Assembly: GCF_901538265.1 (NCBI RefSeq)
Contig: NZ_LR593886.1
Coordinates: 6,717,738-6,781,737, forward strand
DNA length: 64,000 bases
Direction: 5' to 3'
From: Gemmata massiliana
Lineage (GTDB): Bacteria > Planctomycetota > Planctomycetia > Gemmatales > Gemmataceae
The translations under genes were made by a program, and so were the position numbers. The notes under the pieces are model-generated. The model saw only the letters and a list, made by a program, of their open reading frames with translations, was not told where the DNA came from and ran no database searches. How positions within the stretch are numbered: the first letter of the stretch is position 1; each line of letters starts with the position of its first letter. Below, piece by piece: positions 34,035 to 42,831 of this stretch.

Positions 34035-35831
34035 ATGTCCGGCCCAAGTGACTCGCACTTCCGGAGGCCTCGAGTAATTATTGCTGGAATGATTACCGTT
34101 AATGTTTTCATCATGGGAGTGCTGGTCGCGGTGTCCGCGTGCTCGGCCCCGCCCGCTTCCACCACCGCGCCGTCGCGGGTTGAAGAGGAGGTACCCGGCC
34201 CCCCACCGTTCGCCGACATGACGGCCCATAGCGATATCAACCTCACCTATCGCAACGGAGAAGAGGCCGGGAACTTTGCTATCATCGAGTCGCTCGGGGG
34301 CGGGGTGACACTCATCGACTTCGACGGAGACGGGCTTCTGGACGTGTTCCTGCCGGCTGGCGGGTACTACGAGGGGAAAAAGGTACTCGGACACCCGTGC
34401 AAACTGTACCGCAATCTCGGAGGATTCAAGTTCACGGATGTCACCGCCAGCGTGGGTTTGGATAAGGTCACGTTCCAGTACAGCCACGGCGGGGCTGCGT
34501 TCGACTACGACCGCGACGGGTGGCCCGACCTGCTCGTCACTGGGTACAACCGCCTCGTACTCCTTCGCAACGAGCCGAACCCGGCTGGGGGACGCAAGTT
34601 CGTAGACGTGACCCCGAAGTCCGGGCTGAACGATGCCCTGTGGTCCACCTCGGCCGCCTGGGGCGACTTGGACGGGGACGGGTACCCGGAAATCTACGTG
34701 TGCCACTACGGGAACTGGGGGTTTGACACCAACCACCCCACCGACTGCACTTACGACGGCAAAACTCGCGATGTGTGCCAGCCGGCCAAGTTCAAGCCAC
34801 TCCCGCACACCCTTTACCAGAACAACCGCGACGGCACCTTTACCGACGTCACGCAGAAAATGAAACTGCGCAAGGACGGCAAGGGGATCGGCGCGCTGCT
34901 CGTGGACGTGAACAACGACGCGCGCCCGGACATCTACGCGGCCAACGACACCGACGACAACTTCCTCTACATGAACAGCGGAAAGCCCGGTGAACTGGCG
35001 CTCGAAGAAGTGGGGCTGTTCGCCGGGGTCGCGCGCGACGACCGGGGGATCGCGAACGGGAGCATGGGTCTCGCCGGGAGCGACTACGACCGCACCGGGC
35101 GCGCCGCGCTCTTCGTCACCAACTACGAGAACGAACTCCCGGCACTCTACAAGAACCAGAGCACCGACCGCCAAGTGCGGTTCCTCCACAATACGGTTCC
35201 GAGCGGCATCGGGGCCATCGGGGGGAACTACGTGAGTTGGGGCACGGGGTTCTTCGACTTCGATCTTGATGGCTGGGAAGACATCATGATCGTCAGCGGG
35301 CACGCGATCCGGTTCCCGACGAAGATCGACCGGCGCCAAAAACCGATCCTCCTGAGCAACCAGCGCGGGAAGTTCAAACCACTCGCGGCCGGCGGGTGGC
35401 CCTACCTCCGCGACCCGCACAACGCCCGCGGGCTGGCCCTCGGGGATCTCGATAACGATGGCAAGATCGACGCGGTAGTGAGCCACCTGAACGAGCCGAT
35501 CGCGGTATTGCAGAACGTGACCCCGACCGAGGGGCGTCACTGGGTGGGGATCAAACTGATCGGCGCGAAGAACGCGGACATCGTGGGCGCGCGGATCGTG
35601 ATCGAAACGACCGGCGGGAAGCAAACGAAGTTCGCTCAAGGCGGCGGTAGTTACGGCACCACGAACGACCCGCGCCTGCACTTCGGCCTGGGCGCGGACA
35701 CCAAGATCAACAAAGCCACCGTTTACTGGCCGTCGGGCAAAGTCGAAGAGATCGTGGGTCTGGAGCCGGACGCCTACTGGACAGCGACGGAAGGCGAACC
35801 GAAACCCAAGAAGGCGGGAGCAAAGCCGTAA
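34035..35831 (+). CDS. CRTAC1-family FG-GAP/ASPIC-UnbV protein
   Basis: A 598-residue exported protein. The N-terminus holds a hydrophobic segment (about 14-36, VIIAGMITVNVFIMGVLVAVSAC) with a possible lipobox Cys near residue 36, then VCBS/FG-GAP beta-propeller repeats from about 85 (DFDGDGLLDVFLPAGG, DYDRDGWPDLLVTGYN, DLDGDGYPEIYVCHYG, DLDNDGKIDAVVS). The C-terminal ASPIC/UnbV domain is about 495-585 (WVGIKLIGAKNADIVGARIV...INKATVYWPSGKVEEIVGL). ATG 34035 is chosen; ATG 34089 would cut the signal shorter. Such proteins are surface or periplasmic and common in planctomycetes. A likely calcium-binding role is inferred from the repeats. Confidence 0.85.
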   Translation: MSGPSDSHFRRPRVIIAGMITVNVFIMGVLVAVSACSAPPASTTAPSRVEEEVPGPPPFADMTAHSDINLTYRNGEEAGNFAIIESLGGGVTLIDFDGDGLLDVFLPAGGYYEGKKVLGHPCKLYRNLGGFKFTDVTASVGLDKVTFQYSHGGAAFDYDRDGWPDLLVTGYNRLVLLRNEPNPAGGRKFVDVTPKSGLNDALWSTSAAWGDLDGDGYPEIYVCHYGNWGFDTNHPTDCTYDGKTRDVCQPAKFKPLPHTLYQNNRDGTFTDVTQKMKLRKDGKGIGALLVDVNNDARPDIYAANDTDDNFLYMNSGKPGELALEEVGLFAGVARDDRGIANGSMGLAGSDYDRTGRAALFVTNYENELPALYKNQSTDRQVRFLHNTVPSGIGAIGGNYVSWGTGFFDFDLDGWEDIMIVSGHAIRFPTKIDRRQKPILLSNQRGKFKPLAAGGWPYLRDPHNARGLALGDLDNDGKIDAVVSHLNEPIAVLQNVTPTEGRHWVGIKLIGAKNADIVGARIVIETTGGKQTKFAQGGGSYGTTNDPRLHFGLGADTKINKATVYWPSGKVEEIVGLEPDAYWTATEGEPKPKKAGAKP

Positions 35832-35842
35832 ATCACTTCGGA

Positions 35843-35875
35843 GCGCTGCGGACAGTGGGTTAAGATCCGCAGCGC
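35843..35875 (+). terminator. Terminator hairpin of the CRTAC1 gene
   Basis: A perfect 10-bp GC-rich stem (35843-35852 with 35866-35875) begins 12 bases past the stop and is followed by ATTTACC, a short T-rich tail. Confidence 0.65.
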
Positions 35876-36280
35876 ATTTACCACGAACCGAAAGCGGCAT
35901 CGCAATAGTCAAACGACAGCCGCCACAGCAACTCATAGCCGGCGCGATTCTAACGCAGAACTACCACACCTCAACTCGGATCGTTCCACGCCCCACTCCA
36001 CACCCGGTTCCGAAGTTGGTCCATTTCAGGCATTTCGGGCACGTTATGGCAGCGCGTTCCCACGTCTGCGCGAGTGGATTTCGTGAAAACGCCTCGCGCC
36101 CACTGCGAATTCTCATCTCGCGTTAAAACAAAGTCGTGAGAAACGGGTCCAAAAGCCCGGAAGTTGAGGTGACGCGCGGTTCCGGGCCGTATTGCGCCGT
36201 CGCGTGAGCTAGAGTCGGAAGGGGCGGTGCGAGGCTTCGGCACGCACGGACCCACCAACCGCCGAGTATTGAGTCGCCGT
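35876..36280. other. 405-base non-coding leader of the histidine kinase gene
   Basis: I see no gene, tRNA or repeat here. A GTG at 36227 is in frame with the kinase and could start it 18 codons earlier. Promoter elements probably lie here, but none could be picked confidently. Confidence 0.4.
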
Positions 36281-38422
36281 ATGCCCCGCCGGATCGAACT
36301 ATCCTCAGCGCCCCCGGACCCGAACGGTCCCAGTGCGTTCGCGGTTGCGTTCACGGGACCGTATTCCGTTGGGGTGACTCTGGGACTCGCTGTTCTTGTC
36401 CCGGCCCTGCTCGTAACAATCGCACTCCGGGTCCGGCGCAAGCTCCGACGACCTGTTTCCCCGCTCAGCGACACTGTACCCGTCCCGCCCGCGCGCCCGG
36501 TCTTCACACCACAGCCCGAACCCGACGCGGTCTTCCGGCTCCTGTTCGAGCACCACCCGGCACCCGCGTGGGTGTTCGACGAGGACTCGCTCCGGTTCGT
36601 CGCGGTCAACGATGCCGTGCTCCGCCGGTACGGGTACGCACGCGACCGGTTCCTTACGCTCAAAGTTCGCGACGTGTGCCCGGACGAGGACGCGGACCGA
36701 CTCATCGGCGCCCCGTGCGGGCCGCTCCAGTGGCGGCACCGGATCTCGTCGGGCGCCCTTATCGCGATCGAAGTGACTTCGCACCGCATCACGAGCGACG
36801 GGCGGCTCCTCCGGTTGGTCGTGGCCAGCGACGCGATCGACCGGCGAAAAGCGGAAGGTGCGCTCAAAGAACGAGACGACCTGCTCCACGACGTCCTCAC
36901 AAACGTGCCGTGCGCCGTGTCCTGGAAGGACCGCGCGTCCATTTACATCGGGTGCAATGACCAGGCCGCGCGCGACCACGGACTAACGGTCCCGGGCGAG
37001 GTGATCGGCCAGACGGACTACGATCTCGCGCGCGTCTCCGAAGAGGCCGAGAGCGTCCGCGCCAGCGACCTGCGGGTCATCGAGTCCGAGGAACCGCTGC
37101 TCGACGTGGAAGAAACCCGCACACTCACAGACGGAACGAAGGCAACGTTCCTGACGAACCGCGTCCCGCTCCGCGACTCGGCCGGGCGCGTCGTCGGGGT
37201 CGTGGGCGTGGCGCAAAACGTGACCGAGCGCAAGCGCCTGGAAGACGAGCTGCGGCACTCGCAAAAGATGGAAGCGGTGGGCCGGCTCGCCGGGGGTGTC
37301 GCGCACGACTTCAACAACCTGCTCACGATCGTCACCGGGAGCGTCCACCTCATCCGGTCGCTACCGCCCGGCGACACGTCGCTCGGCAGCTACGTCGACG
37401 AGATCCAGGGCGCGGTCGATCGGGCCACGGCCCTGACGCGCCAGCTCCTGGCGTTCAGCCGCAAGCAACCGTCGCGCCCCGAAATACTCGACCTGAACGA
37501 GATCGTTACGGGGCTGGCGAGCCTCCTGCGCCGGCTCCTCGGGAACCGCGTCACGATCCACACGGACTTGGCCACGGAACCGGTCCGCGTTCGAGCCGAC
37601 CGCGGTCACCTGGAACAGATCTTGATGAACCTTGCGGTGAACGCACGCGACGCGATGCCCAACGGGGGCACAGTGACTATCGCGACCGCACCCGATATTG
37701 CGAATCAATTTGCCCGGCTCACCGTCTCCGACACCGGAACTGGTATGTCGGACGAGGTGAAGGCCAAAATCTTCGAGCCGTTCTTCACCACGAAGGAAAT
37801 CGGCAAAGGCACAGGTTTGGGGCTGGCAACGGTCCACGGCATTGTGCAACAGGCCGGGGGCGGGATCGAGGTCACGTCCACGCTGGGTACGGGGACGACG
37901 TTCGCGATCCGGCTCCCGTGGTGCTCGACGCCGCCGCCCCCGCCATCCGGTACTCTCACGCCCCTCGCGCCGCTCTCCGCGCGCCCCGGGCGCTCGGTGC
38001 TGCTCGTTGAGGACGAAGAACGGGTGCGCAAACTGGTTCGAGGCACGCTGGAAGGATGGGGATATGCGGTCACCGAAGCCGATCGCGCAGAGGAAGCTCT
38101 GGGACTGCTCGCAGTCAGCCGCGAGTTCGACCTGCTCGTTACGGACCTCGTGATGCCCGGAATGGACGGGCGCGAGCTGGCGGCTCGTGTGCGCGCGGAG
38201 CGCCCCGGTACCGCCATCGTCTTCATCTCCGGATACGTCCCGGACCTGAAGCGCCTCGACGGGTTCTCCGACGGAGTATTCCTACCCAAACCGTTCACCC
38301 CGTTCGACCTGCTCCGGTGCGCGGAGCGGGCGCTGCGCCAGCGAAAAGCCCACGACGCGCACGCCCACAGTGCGGTCCCCGTGCCGGTCCCCGGCTCTCC
38401 CGTGGGGGCACAGGAACTATGA
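36281..38422 (+). CDS. Hybrid sensor histidine kinase with C-terminal receiver
   Basis: 713 residues from ATG 36281. There is one membrane helix at about 26-48, then two PAS-type domains (about 85-185 and 200-315, the second ending in VVGVVGVAQNVTERKRLE). The dimerisation/phospho-acceptor helix SQKMEAVGRLAGGVAHDFNN carries His342. The HATPase has ILMNLAVNARDAMPNGG (N-box), VSDTGTGM and GKGTGLGLATVHGIV. A C-terminal receiver follows, with VLLVEDEERVRKL and phospho-acceptor Asp622 in LLVTDLVMPGMDG. The His box VAHDFNNLL places it in the HisKA group of orphan hybrid kinases. Its stop overlaps the start of the HDOD gene (ATGA), so the two are translationally coupled. Confidence 0.93.
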   Translation: MPRRIELSSAPPDPNGPSAFAVAFTGPYSVGVTLGLAVLVPALLVTIALRVRRKLRRPVSPLSDTVPVPPARPVFTPQPEPDAVFRLLFEHHPAPAWVFDEDSLRFVAVNDAVLRRYGYARDRFLTLKVRDVCPDEDADRLIGAPCGPLQWRHRISSGALIAIEVTSHRITSDGRLLRLVVASDAIDRRKAEGALKERDDLLHDVLTNVPCAVSWKDRASIYIGCNDQAARDHGLTVPGEVIGQTDYDLARVSEEAESVRASDLRVIESEEPLLDVEETRTLTDGTKATFLTNRVPLRDSAGRVVGVVGVAQNVTERKRLEDELRHSQKMEAVGRLAGGVAHDFNNLLTIVTGSVHLIRSLPPGDTSLGSYVDEIQGAVDRATALTRQLLAFSRKQPSRPEILDLNEIVTGLASLLRRLLGNRVTIHTDLATEPVRVRADRGHLEQILMNLAVNARDAMPNGGTVTIATAPDIANQFARLTVSDTGTGMSDEVKAKIFEPFFTTKEIGKGTGLGLATVHGIVQQAGGGIEVTSTLGTGTTFAIRLPWCSTPPPPPSGTLTPLAPLSARPGRSVLLVEDEERVRKLVRGTLEGWGYAVTEADRAEEALGLLAVSREFDLLVTDLVMPGMDGRELAARVRAERPGTAIVFISGYVPDLKRLDGFSDGVFLPKPFTPFDLLRCAERALRQRKAHDAHAHSAVPVPVPGSPVGAQEL

Positions 38423-39612
38423 CGCGCCGCGTGCTACTCGTGACCGAAGACCCGAGCGCGCACGTCGCGCTGCGGGACACGTTCTCCCCGCTCTCGGCGG
38501 AATGGGGCGCGGACTTTTCCCGCGGCGGCCCCGAAGCGATGAATTACCTGAAGCGACCGGGCTACGACGCCCTGATCGCCGACGCGCACCTGCCCGCCAA
38601 CGGGTGCGCGGAGCTGCTCACGGAAGCCCGGCGCCGGCCCCCGCCGATGGCGCGGATCGTGCTCGCTTCCCCGGGCCGGATGGAAGTAATTGGACTGGTC
38701 ACGCTCGCTCACCGGATGCTCCCGAAGACGTGCCCGGCGGCCGAACTGATCGGCGCGATTCAACGGGCGCACTCCTTGCGCGAGTTGCTCGGCAGCCCGT
38801 CCCTCGCGGCCCTCGTCGGTCGGCTCGCGAGCGTCCCGGCACTGTCCGCAGTCTACACGCGGATTGCGGAAGAACTCGCGTTCCCCGATTTCTCGCTCGC
38901 AGCCGTGGGTGGGTTGGTGTCTCAAGACGTCGGGATCGCGGCCAAGTTGCTCCAGATGGCTAATTCTGCGCTCGTTGGGCTGCGCAAACCGGCCTCGACG
39001 CCATCGCAGGCCGTCCGCATTCTGGGCGCGGACCTGACGCGCACGTTGGTTCTGGCGGTCGACTTGTTCTCGCGCTACAACCCGCACGCGCTCAAGCCGT
39101 TCTCGATCGAAGCGCTGTGGGACCGCAGCCAGGCCGTCGGGGAACTCGCGGCGACCATCGCCGCAGCCGAGCGCGCGGAAGAACAGGTCGTGCGGGAGTC
39201 CGCCCTGGGGGGATTGTTCCTCGACATCGGGCGCCTCACGCTCGCGAGCCAACTCACCGGGCCGTACAAGGAAATTCTGGCCCTGATGCGCAAGGAGAAC
39301 TTGGACGCAGCCGAGGCCGAGCGCCGGGTGCTGGGCACCTCGCACGCCGAAGTCGGGGCCTACCTGCTCGGGTTGTGGGGGATGCCCGACGGGTTGGTCG
39401 AAGCAGTCGCGTGGCACCACAACCCGTCCGGCTGCCCCGGAAGCGCGTTCACCCCGCTTACCGCCGTTCACGCAGCGGACACGATCCTCGCGGAAGGCAT
39501 CAAGGTGAACCCCGATTGGGCCTACCTGGAGCGTCTCGGACTACGCGACCGGTACGCAACGTGGCGAAAACTGTGGCAGGAGCGGACGACGCGCGACGAG
39601 CGCGAGACTTGA
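38419..39612 (+). CDS. Receiver-like plus HDOD-domain signalling protein
   Basis: A 397-residue soluble protein. The N-terminal 115 residues have a CheY-like fold (RRVLLVTEDPSAHVALRDTF, YDALIADAHLPANG with Asp in the acceptor position, MLPKTCPAAELIGAI). The C-terminal HDOD domain (about 140-340) has LVSQDVGIAAKLLQMANSAL, QAVRILGADLTRTLVL, GGLFLDIGRLTLASQL and AVAWHHNP, typical of metal-free or degenerate HD hydrolase relatives. The start ATG overlaps the kinase stop by four bases, so the pair is cotranslated. Receiver-HDOD proteins often link phosphorelays to motility or c-di-GMP. The flagellar locus follows directly, and that connection is inferred. Confidence 0.87.
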   Translation: MTRRVLLVTEDPSAHVALRDTFSPLSAEWGADFSRGGPEAMNYLKRPGYDALIADAHLPANGCAELLTEARRRPPPMARIVLASPGRMEVIGLVTLAHRMLPKTCPAAELIGAIQRAHSLRELLGSPSLAALVGRLASVPALSAVYTRIAEELAFPDFSLAAVGGLVSQDVGIAAKLLQMANSALVGLRKPASTPSQAVRILGADLTRTLVLAVDLFSRYNPHALKPFSIEALWDRSQAVGELAATIAAAERAEEQVVRESALGGLFLDIGRLTLASQLTGPYKEILALMRKENLDAAEAERRVLGTSHAEVGAYLLGLWGMPDGLVEAVAWHHNPSGCPGSAFTPLTAVHAADTILAEGIKVNPDWAYLERLGLRDRYATWRKLWQERTTRDERET

Positions 39613-39674
39613 AACGGCGATTCGAGCGCGCGGTCGCGTGCAACACCATTCGCCGCGCGAACGGCTTGAAATGG

Positions 39675-39711
39675 AACGGTATCGGGCACCGAAAACGTAC
39701 CCGATACCGTT
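39675..39711. terminator. 12-bp hairpin between convergent genes
   Basis: A perfect stem (39675-39686 with 39700-39711) and 13-nt loop between the HDOD gene (plus) and the FlhB-tail gene (minus). The right arm touches the minus-strand stop codon at 39711. It could terminate both messages. Confidence 0.6.
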
Positions 39712-39980
39712 TACGTCGGGCGGTTGACGCGGTTCAGGAACGCGAGAATTGCAGCCACCGCGCGGTACACCTCGGGCGGGATCTCCTGATCGAGATTCAG
39801 CCGACTCAGAACCTGCACGAGCGTCGGGTCCGAGCGCACGGGCACAGCGTTCTTTTGTGCCAGTTTGAGAATTTGTTCCGCGGTGCGCCCCTTCCCCTTC
39901 GCAATCACGGTGGGGGCCTTGTCGCGCGCGGGGTCATAGCGGAGTGCGACGGCGCGCTTCTGTTGCGGTTTCTCGGCCAT
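39711..39980 (-). CDS. Free FlhB C-terminal-tail protein (FlhX-like)
   Basis: 89 residues matching only the cytoplasmic FlhB/YscU substrate-switch domain (RAVALRYDPARDKAPTVIAKGKG...IPPEVYRAVAAILAFLNRVNR). The NPTH autocleavage motif and all four membrane helices are absent. In other bacteria similar orphan tails (FlhX, or FhlB beside an extra FliK-like gene) can substitute for, or modulate, the FlhB tail in export specificity. It begins one base after the stop of the FliK-like gene, so the two form a two-gene minus-strand unit. A full FlhB is encoded at 53047-54114. Confidence 0.85.
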   Translation of the reverse strand: MAEKPQQKRAVALRYDPARDKAPTVIAKGKGRTAEQILKLAQKNAVPVRSDPTLVQVLSRLNLDQEIPPEVYRAVAAILAFLNRVNRPT

Positions 39981-39981
39981 A

Positions 39982-41508
39982 TCACACTCTCACATCCAAT
40001 AGGGAAGCAAGGGCGGCCGGGCGCCCGGACATCATAGCGGAGGACTGTACCCGCGTTCGAGGAGGGAGATCGGCAACCGCGCGCACGTCGAGGAACACTT
40101 CACCGAACCCCTCGGTTTGCAACTCCGAATGCAGTTCGGGCAGCGCCGCGCTCACGCGCTCGCGCACCGCGGCTCGGTCGAGGTAGATCGCGGCCCGGAA
40201 ACTGTCGCCGGCCAGCCCCGCATCGATCCACGTCTCCCCGAGTTCGCTCAGCGGCACGTGCATGAGCATCCGGAAGCGTCCGCCCCGGCGCTCCGGGTCG
40301 GCGTCGTCCGTTTGCTGGTCTTCCGTCTCAACGGACAAGTGAAGCGTGCGCCACTGGTCGCGATCCGGGAACGGAACCTGGAGAATGTACGGCGTGCCCG
40401 TGGCCTGCGCGAGCGTTTGCGTCGCTTGCTGCGACTCGATCCCGTCGAGTGTGGCTTTCGCGGCCGGAATCTGGGACGCGACACCCAACTCGCGCGCGGT
40501 CTGGAGCAACCGCAGCAGATCACCCTTGAGGTCCGCCTTCAGTTCGTGTGCGACATCGGCCTTCGGCGCCGCGGCGTTTGTCGGCGCGGAGTCCTTAACC
40601 GGTGCGGAGTTATTCTTGGTCGGGGCCTGGTCTTCTTTGAGAACGGAAGGCTTCGACGCGCTCGCGTTTGAAGGATCTGAGACCGAAGCCCGCGCCGGGT
40701 CCGGATCGGCGAGCCGCGCGAGTTTGGCCTCGAACTGAATCCCGCCGTTCTGAACGAGGTTCTGAAGCTCGGTCGCGTTCAACACGCGGGGTTCGCTCGG
40801 CACGAGAGCTCGAATCGTGTCGCGCACCGCAACGGCAGCCTCGCGGACGGGAGCGGGAACGACCGGAGCGGGTTCGGCCCCGTCGGTCGGCGGTTGCGGC
40901 TCAATCAGTGCTTTGAGTTCGGCCTGAAGAGGTTTGAGGTTCGTTGCGAGTTCGGGCGCCGGCGTCGCGCGAATAATCGCCGTCGCAATTTCCGTGGGCA
41001 GAGCCGGGGTCTCGGCCGGAACTTTAAGCGTGAGCCCCGTCGGGGTGTTCTTGACTTCCAGGATGAACCGGCCCGGCAGGAGGGGGTCGCGCGTGGTCGC
41101 GGTCTGTTCCTGTCCCTCGATTTGCACGAGTACGCGCCCATCAGGGAGCGCCGCTGTGACGTCCACGACCTTGAGCTGCGTCGACCCCACCGGAACGTTG
41201 GGTGGGGCCTGCGGTTTTGTCTCACGCGCCGCCGGAGTCGCGATTTCCAGTGTCCCGTTCCCGGATTTCGGCACCCGCACGAAAAGTACCGATCCGGCCT
41301 GAAGCCCCACGGACGGGCTGACCGTGAGGGATTGCCCGTTCACGTTCAGAACCGCGTCGCGCGGGTTCACCTGCGTGACGGTCGCTTGCAACAGCGAACC
41401 GAGGGGAACCGCGGTGAGGTTCCCGGCCAAAATGCGCACGCTCGCCGCGGACGCCGTCTGCGCGGGCGGCGGGGGAGGGAGCACAATTTCGGTCGCGTTG
41501 ATTTGCAT
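39982..41508 (-). CDS. FliK-like flagellar hook-length/export-switch protein
   Basis: 508 residues. The N-terminal 100 residues (AGNLTAVPLGSLLQATVTQV...VLFVRVP) are followed by a Pro/Ala/Lys-rich middle (about 180-330). The C-terminal domain (about 370-500) resembles the FliK/FlgK-type domain: WRTLHLSVETEDQ, FRMLMHVPLSELGETWIDAGL, SALPELHSELQTEGFGEVFLDV. Its LSELG stands where FliK has LPXLG. Paired with an orphan FlhB tail, it is probably a second substrate-specificity or length-control factor besides the FliK at 61194-62900. It diverges from flgB, sharing a 120-base control region. Confidence 0.75.
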   Translation of the reverse strand: MQINATEIVLPPPPPAQTASAASVRILAGNLTAVPLGSLLQATVTQVNPRDAVLNVNGQSLTVSPSVGLQAGSVLFVRVPKSGNGTLEIATPAARETKPQAPPNVPVGSTQLKVVDVTAALPDGRVLVQIEGQEQTATTRDPLLPGRFILEVKNTPTGLTLKVPAETPALPTEIATAIIRATPAPELATNLKPLQAELKALIEPQPPTDGAEPAPVVPAPVREAAVAVRDTIRALVPSEPRVLNATELQNLVQNGGIQFEAKLARLADPDPARASVSDPSNASASKPSVLKEDQAPTKNNSAPVKDSAPTNAAAPKADVAHELKADLKGDLLRLLQTARELGVASQIPAAKATLDGIESQQATQTLAQATGTPYILQVPFPDRDQWRTLHLSVETEDQQTDDADPERRGGRFRMLMHVPLSELGETWIDAGLAGDSFRAAIYLDRAAVRERVSAALPELHSELQTEGFGEVFLDVRAVADLPPRTRVQSSAMMSGRPAALASLLDVRV

Positions 41509-41628
41509 AATTTCTACTTTAGCCTATCTTTTGCGATTCTGCCGAATTCGCGCCAAATGCCCGTACAGCCCTCGCCACCGGCGCGATTGGTTCAAGTTCG
41601 CGCGCAAATCTTCCGACTTATCACCCAC

Positions 41629-41979
41629 ATGGAAACCAATTTACCCGGCCTGAGCGGGTTGACGCAGTTGCTCGACACGAGCGCCCTGCGGCACCGCGTC
41701 ATTGCCCAAAACGTTGCGAACGTGAACACGCCCGGCTACCGCCGGCAAACGGTCGCGTTCGAGTCCGATCTCGCGCGAGCGCTGGCCTCGCCCACGAGCG
41801 ACGCGCCGGTGCGGTCGCGCGTCGTGACCTCCGACGGCCCGGAACGTGCCGACGGTAACACGGTCGACATCGACCGCGAGATGAACGACATGAACAAGAA
41901 CGCGCTGCTGTACCAGGCCGCGACCCAGATCATGGCGAGCCGCATCGCCTCGCTGCGGGCCGCGATCGCCGGGCGCTAG
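41629..41979 (+). CDS. flgB: Flagellar proximal rod protein FlgB
   Basis: 116 residues from ATG 41629. It has the flagellar-rod N-terminal signature (LTQLLDTSALRHRVIAQNVANVNTPGYR, the ANVNTPGY rod motif) and C-terminal DREMNDMNKNALLYQAATQIMASRI. It forms the proximal rod with FlgC and FliE through exported subunits. The longer open frame upstream overlaps the FliK-like gene antisense and is not used. The first gene of the plus-strand flagellar run; flgC starts 22 bases later. Confidence 0.92.
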   Translation: METNLPGLSGLTQLLDTSALRHRVIAQNVANVNTPGYRRQTVAFESDLARALASPTSDAPVRSRVVTSDGPERADGNTVDIDREMNDMNKNALLYQAATQIMASRIASLRAAIAGR

Positions 41980-42001
41980 CGCGAACTCTTAAGGAGCACA
42001 A

Positions 42002-42433
42002 ATGCCCTTTAATGACCTCTTTGCGGCCACGGCCATCAGCAGCTCCGGCATGTCGGCCGAACGATTGCGGATGGAAGTCGTCGCGAACAATATCGCGAAC
42101 GCCAACACCACCCGGTCCGCGAACGGCGGCCCGTACCGCCGGCAGGACGTGGTGTTCGCCGAGGTGCTCGGCGCGGCCCGGGGCGGCCCCGGCGGGAACT
42201 TGCGCGGGGTAGAAGCGGTCGAGATGATCGAAGACCCGAGCGACCTGCCCAGCGTGTACCAGCCCGGGCACCCGGACGCGGACGCCGCGGGCAACGTGCG
42301 GATGCCGAACGTCCAGCTCCCGATCGAAATGGTCAACCTGTTAACCGCGGCGCGGGCATACGAAGCCAACCTGCGCACGGCCCAAACGTTTCGCCAAATG
42401 AACGAGCAGGCGCTCGCGCTGCTCCGGGGGTAA
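42002..42433 (+). CDS. flgC: Flagellar proximal rod protein FlgC
   Basis: 143 residues, with the FlgC N-terminus (AISSSGMSAERLRMEVVANNIANANTT), the central VYQPGHPDADAAGNVRMPNV segment and the C-terminal rod helix (EMVNLLTAARAYEANLRTAQTFRQM). An AAGGAG Shine-Dalgarno lies upstream. It is a structural partner of FlgB in the proximal rod and is exported by the flagellar type III apparatus. The stop is four bases before the fliE start. Confidence 0.94.
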   Translation: MPFNDLFAATAISSSGMSAERLRMEVVANNIANANTTRSANGGPYRRQDVVFAEVLGAARGGPGGNLRGVEAVEMIEDPSDLPSVYQPGHPDADAAGNVRMPNVQLPIEMVNLLTAARAYEANLRTAQTFRQMNEQALALLRG

Positions 42434-42436
42434 GCC

Positions 42437-42745
42437 ATGCCAGTCGATTCCATCGCGACCGTCGCCCCGCTCACGCGGCTCCAACCGCTCGTCGCCCCGC
42501 AAGCGCTGGCCGAGGCCCCGTCCTCGGTGCCGTTCGCGGGTGTGCTGAACGGTGTCCTCGCGGGCAACGCCCAGGCCCAGGTTACTGCCGACAATGCTAT
42601 CCGCGGCCTCGCGGACGGCACCGCGCAGGACTTGCACACGGTCAGCCTCGCGGTCGCACAGGCCGACATCTCGTTCCGGCTGATCCTGGAACTGCGCAAC
42701 CGGCTCGCCGATGCGTTCCAGGAAGTGACCCGCATGCAAGTGTAA
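42437..42745 (+). CDS. fliE: Flagellar hook-basal body protein FliE
   Basis: A 102-residue small rod/MS-ring adaptor. The variable N-terminus leads into FAGVLNGVLAGNAQAQVTADNAIRGLADGTAQDLHTVSLAVAQADISFRLILELRNRLADAFQEV, whose final helix matches the FliE family. It joins the MS ring to the proximal rod and is among the first export substrates. It follows flgC directly, in the usual flgBC-fliE-fliF order. Confidence 0.9.
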   Translation: MPVDSIATVAPLTRLQPLVAPQALAEAPSSVPFAGVLNGVLAGNAQAQVTADNAIRGLADGTAQDLHTVSLAVAQADISFRLILELRNRLADAFQEVTRMQV

Positions 42746-42831
42746 CGAGCAGTTCGTCGGGCGGGCGGAGCCCGCTCGGCACGGATTCGGTGACCGGAAC
42801 GGCCCCTGGACCAGACTCGATCGGGTGACGC

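Noticed and set aside
33984-35936. 650-codon minus-strand open frame
   Set aside because: Antisense shadow of the CRTAC1/UnbV gene, whose beta-propeller repeats are unmistakable.
41541-41548. GCCGAATT, a possible sigma-28 -10 box upstream of flgB
   Set aside because: It matches only six of eight positions of GCCGATAA and no TAAA-type -35 sits at the right distance.
40894-41628. Long N-terminal extension of flgB
   Set aside because: It is antisense to the FliK-like gene and lacks any rod-protein sequence; the FlgB fold starts at 41629.
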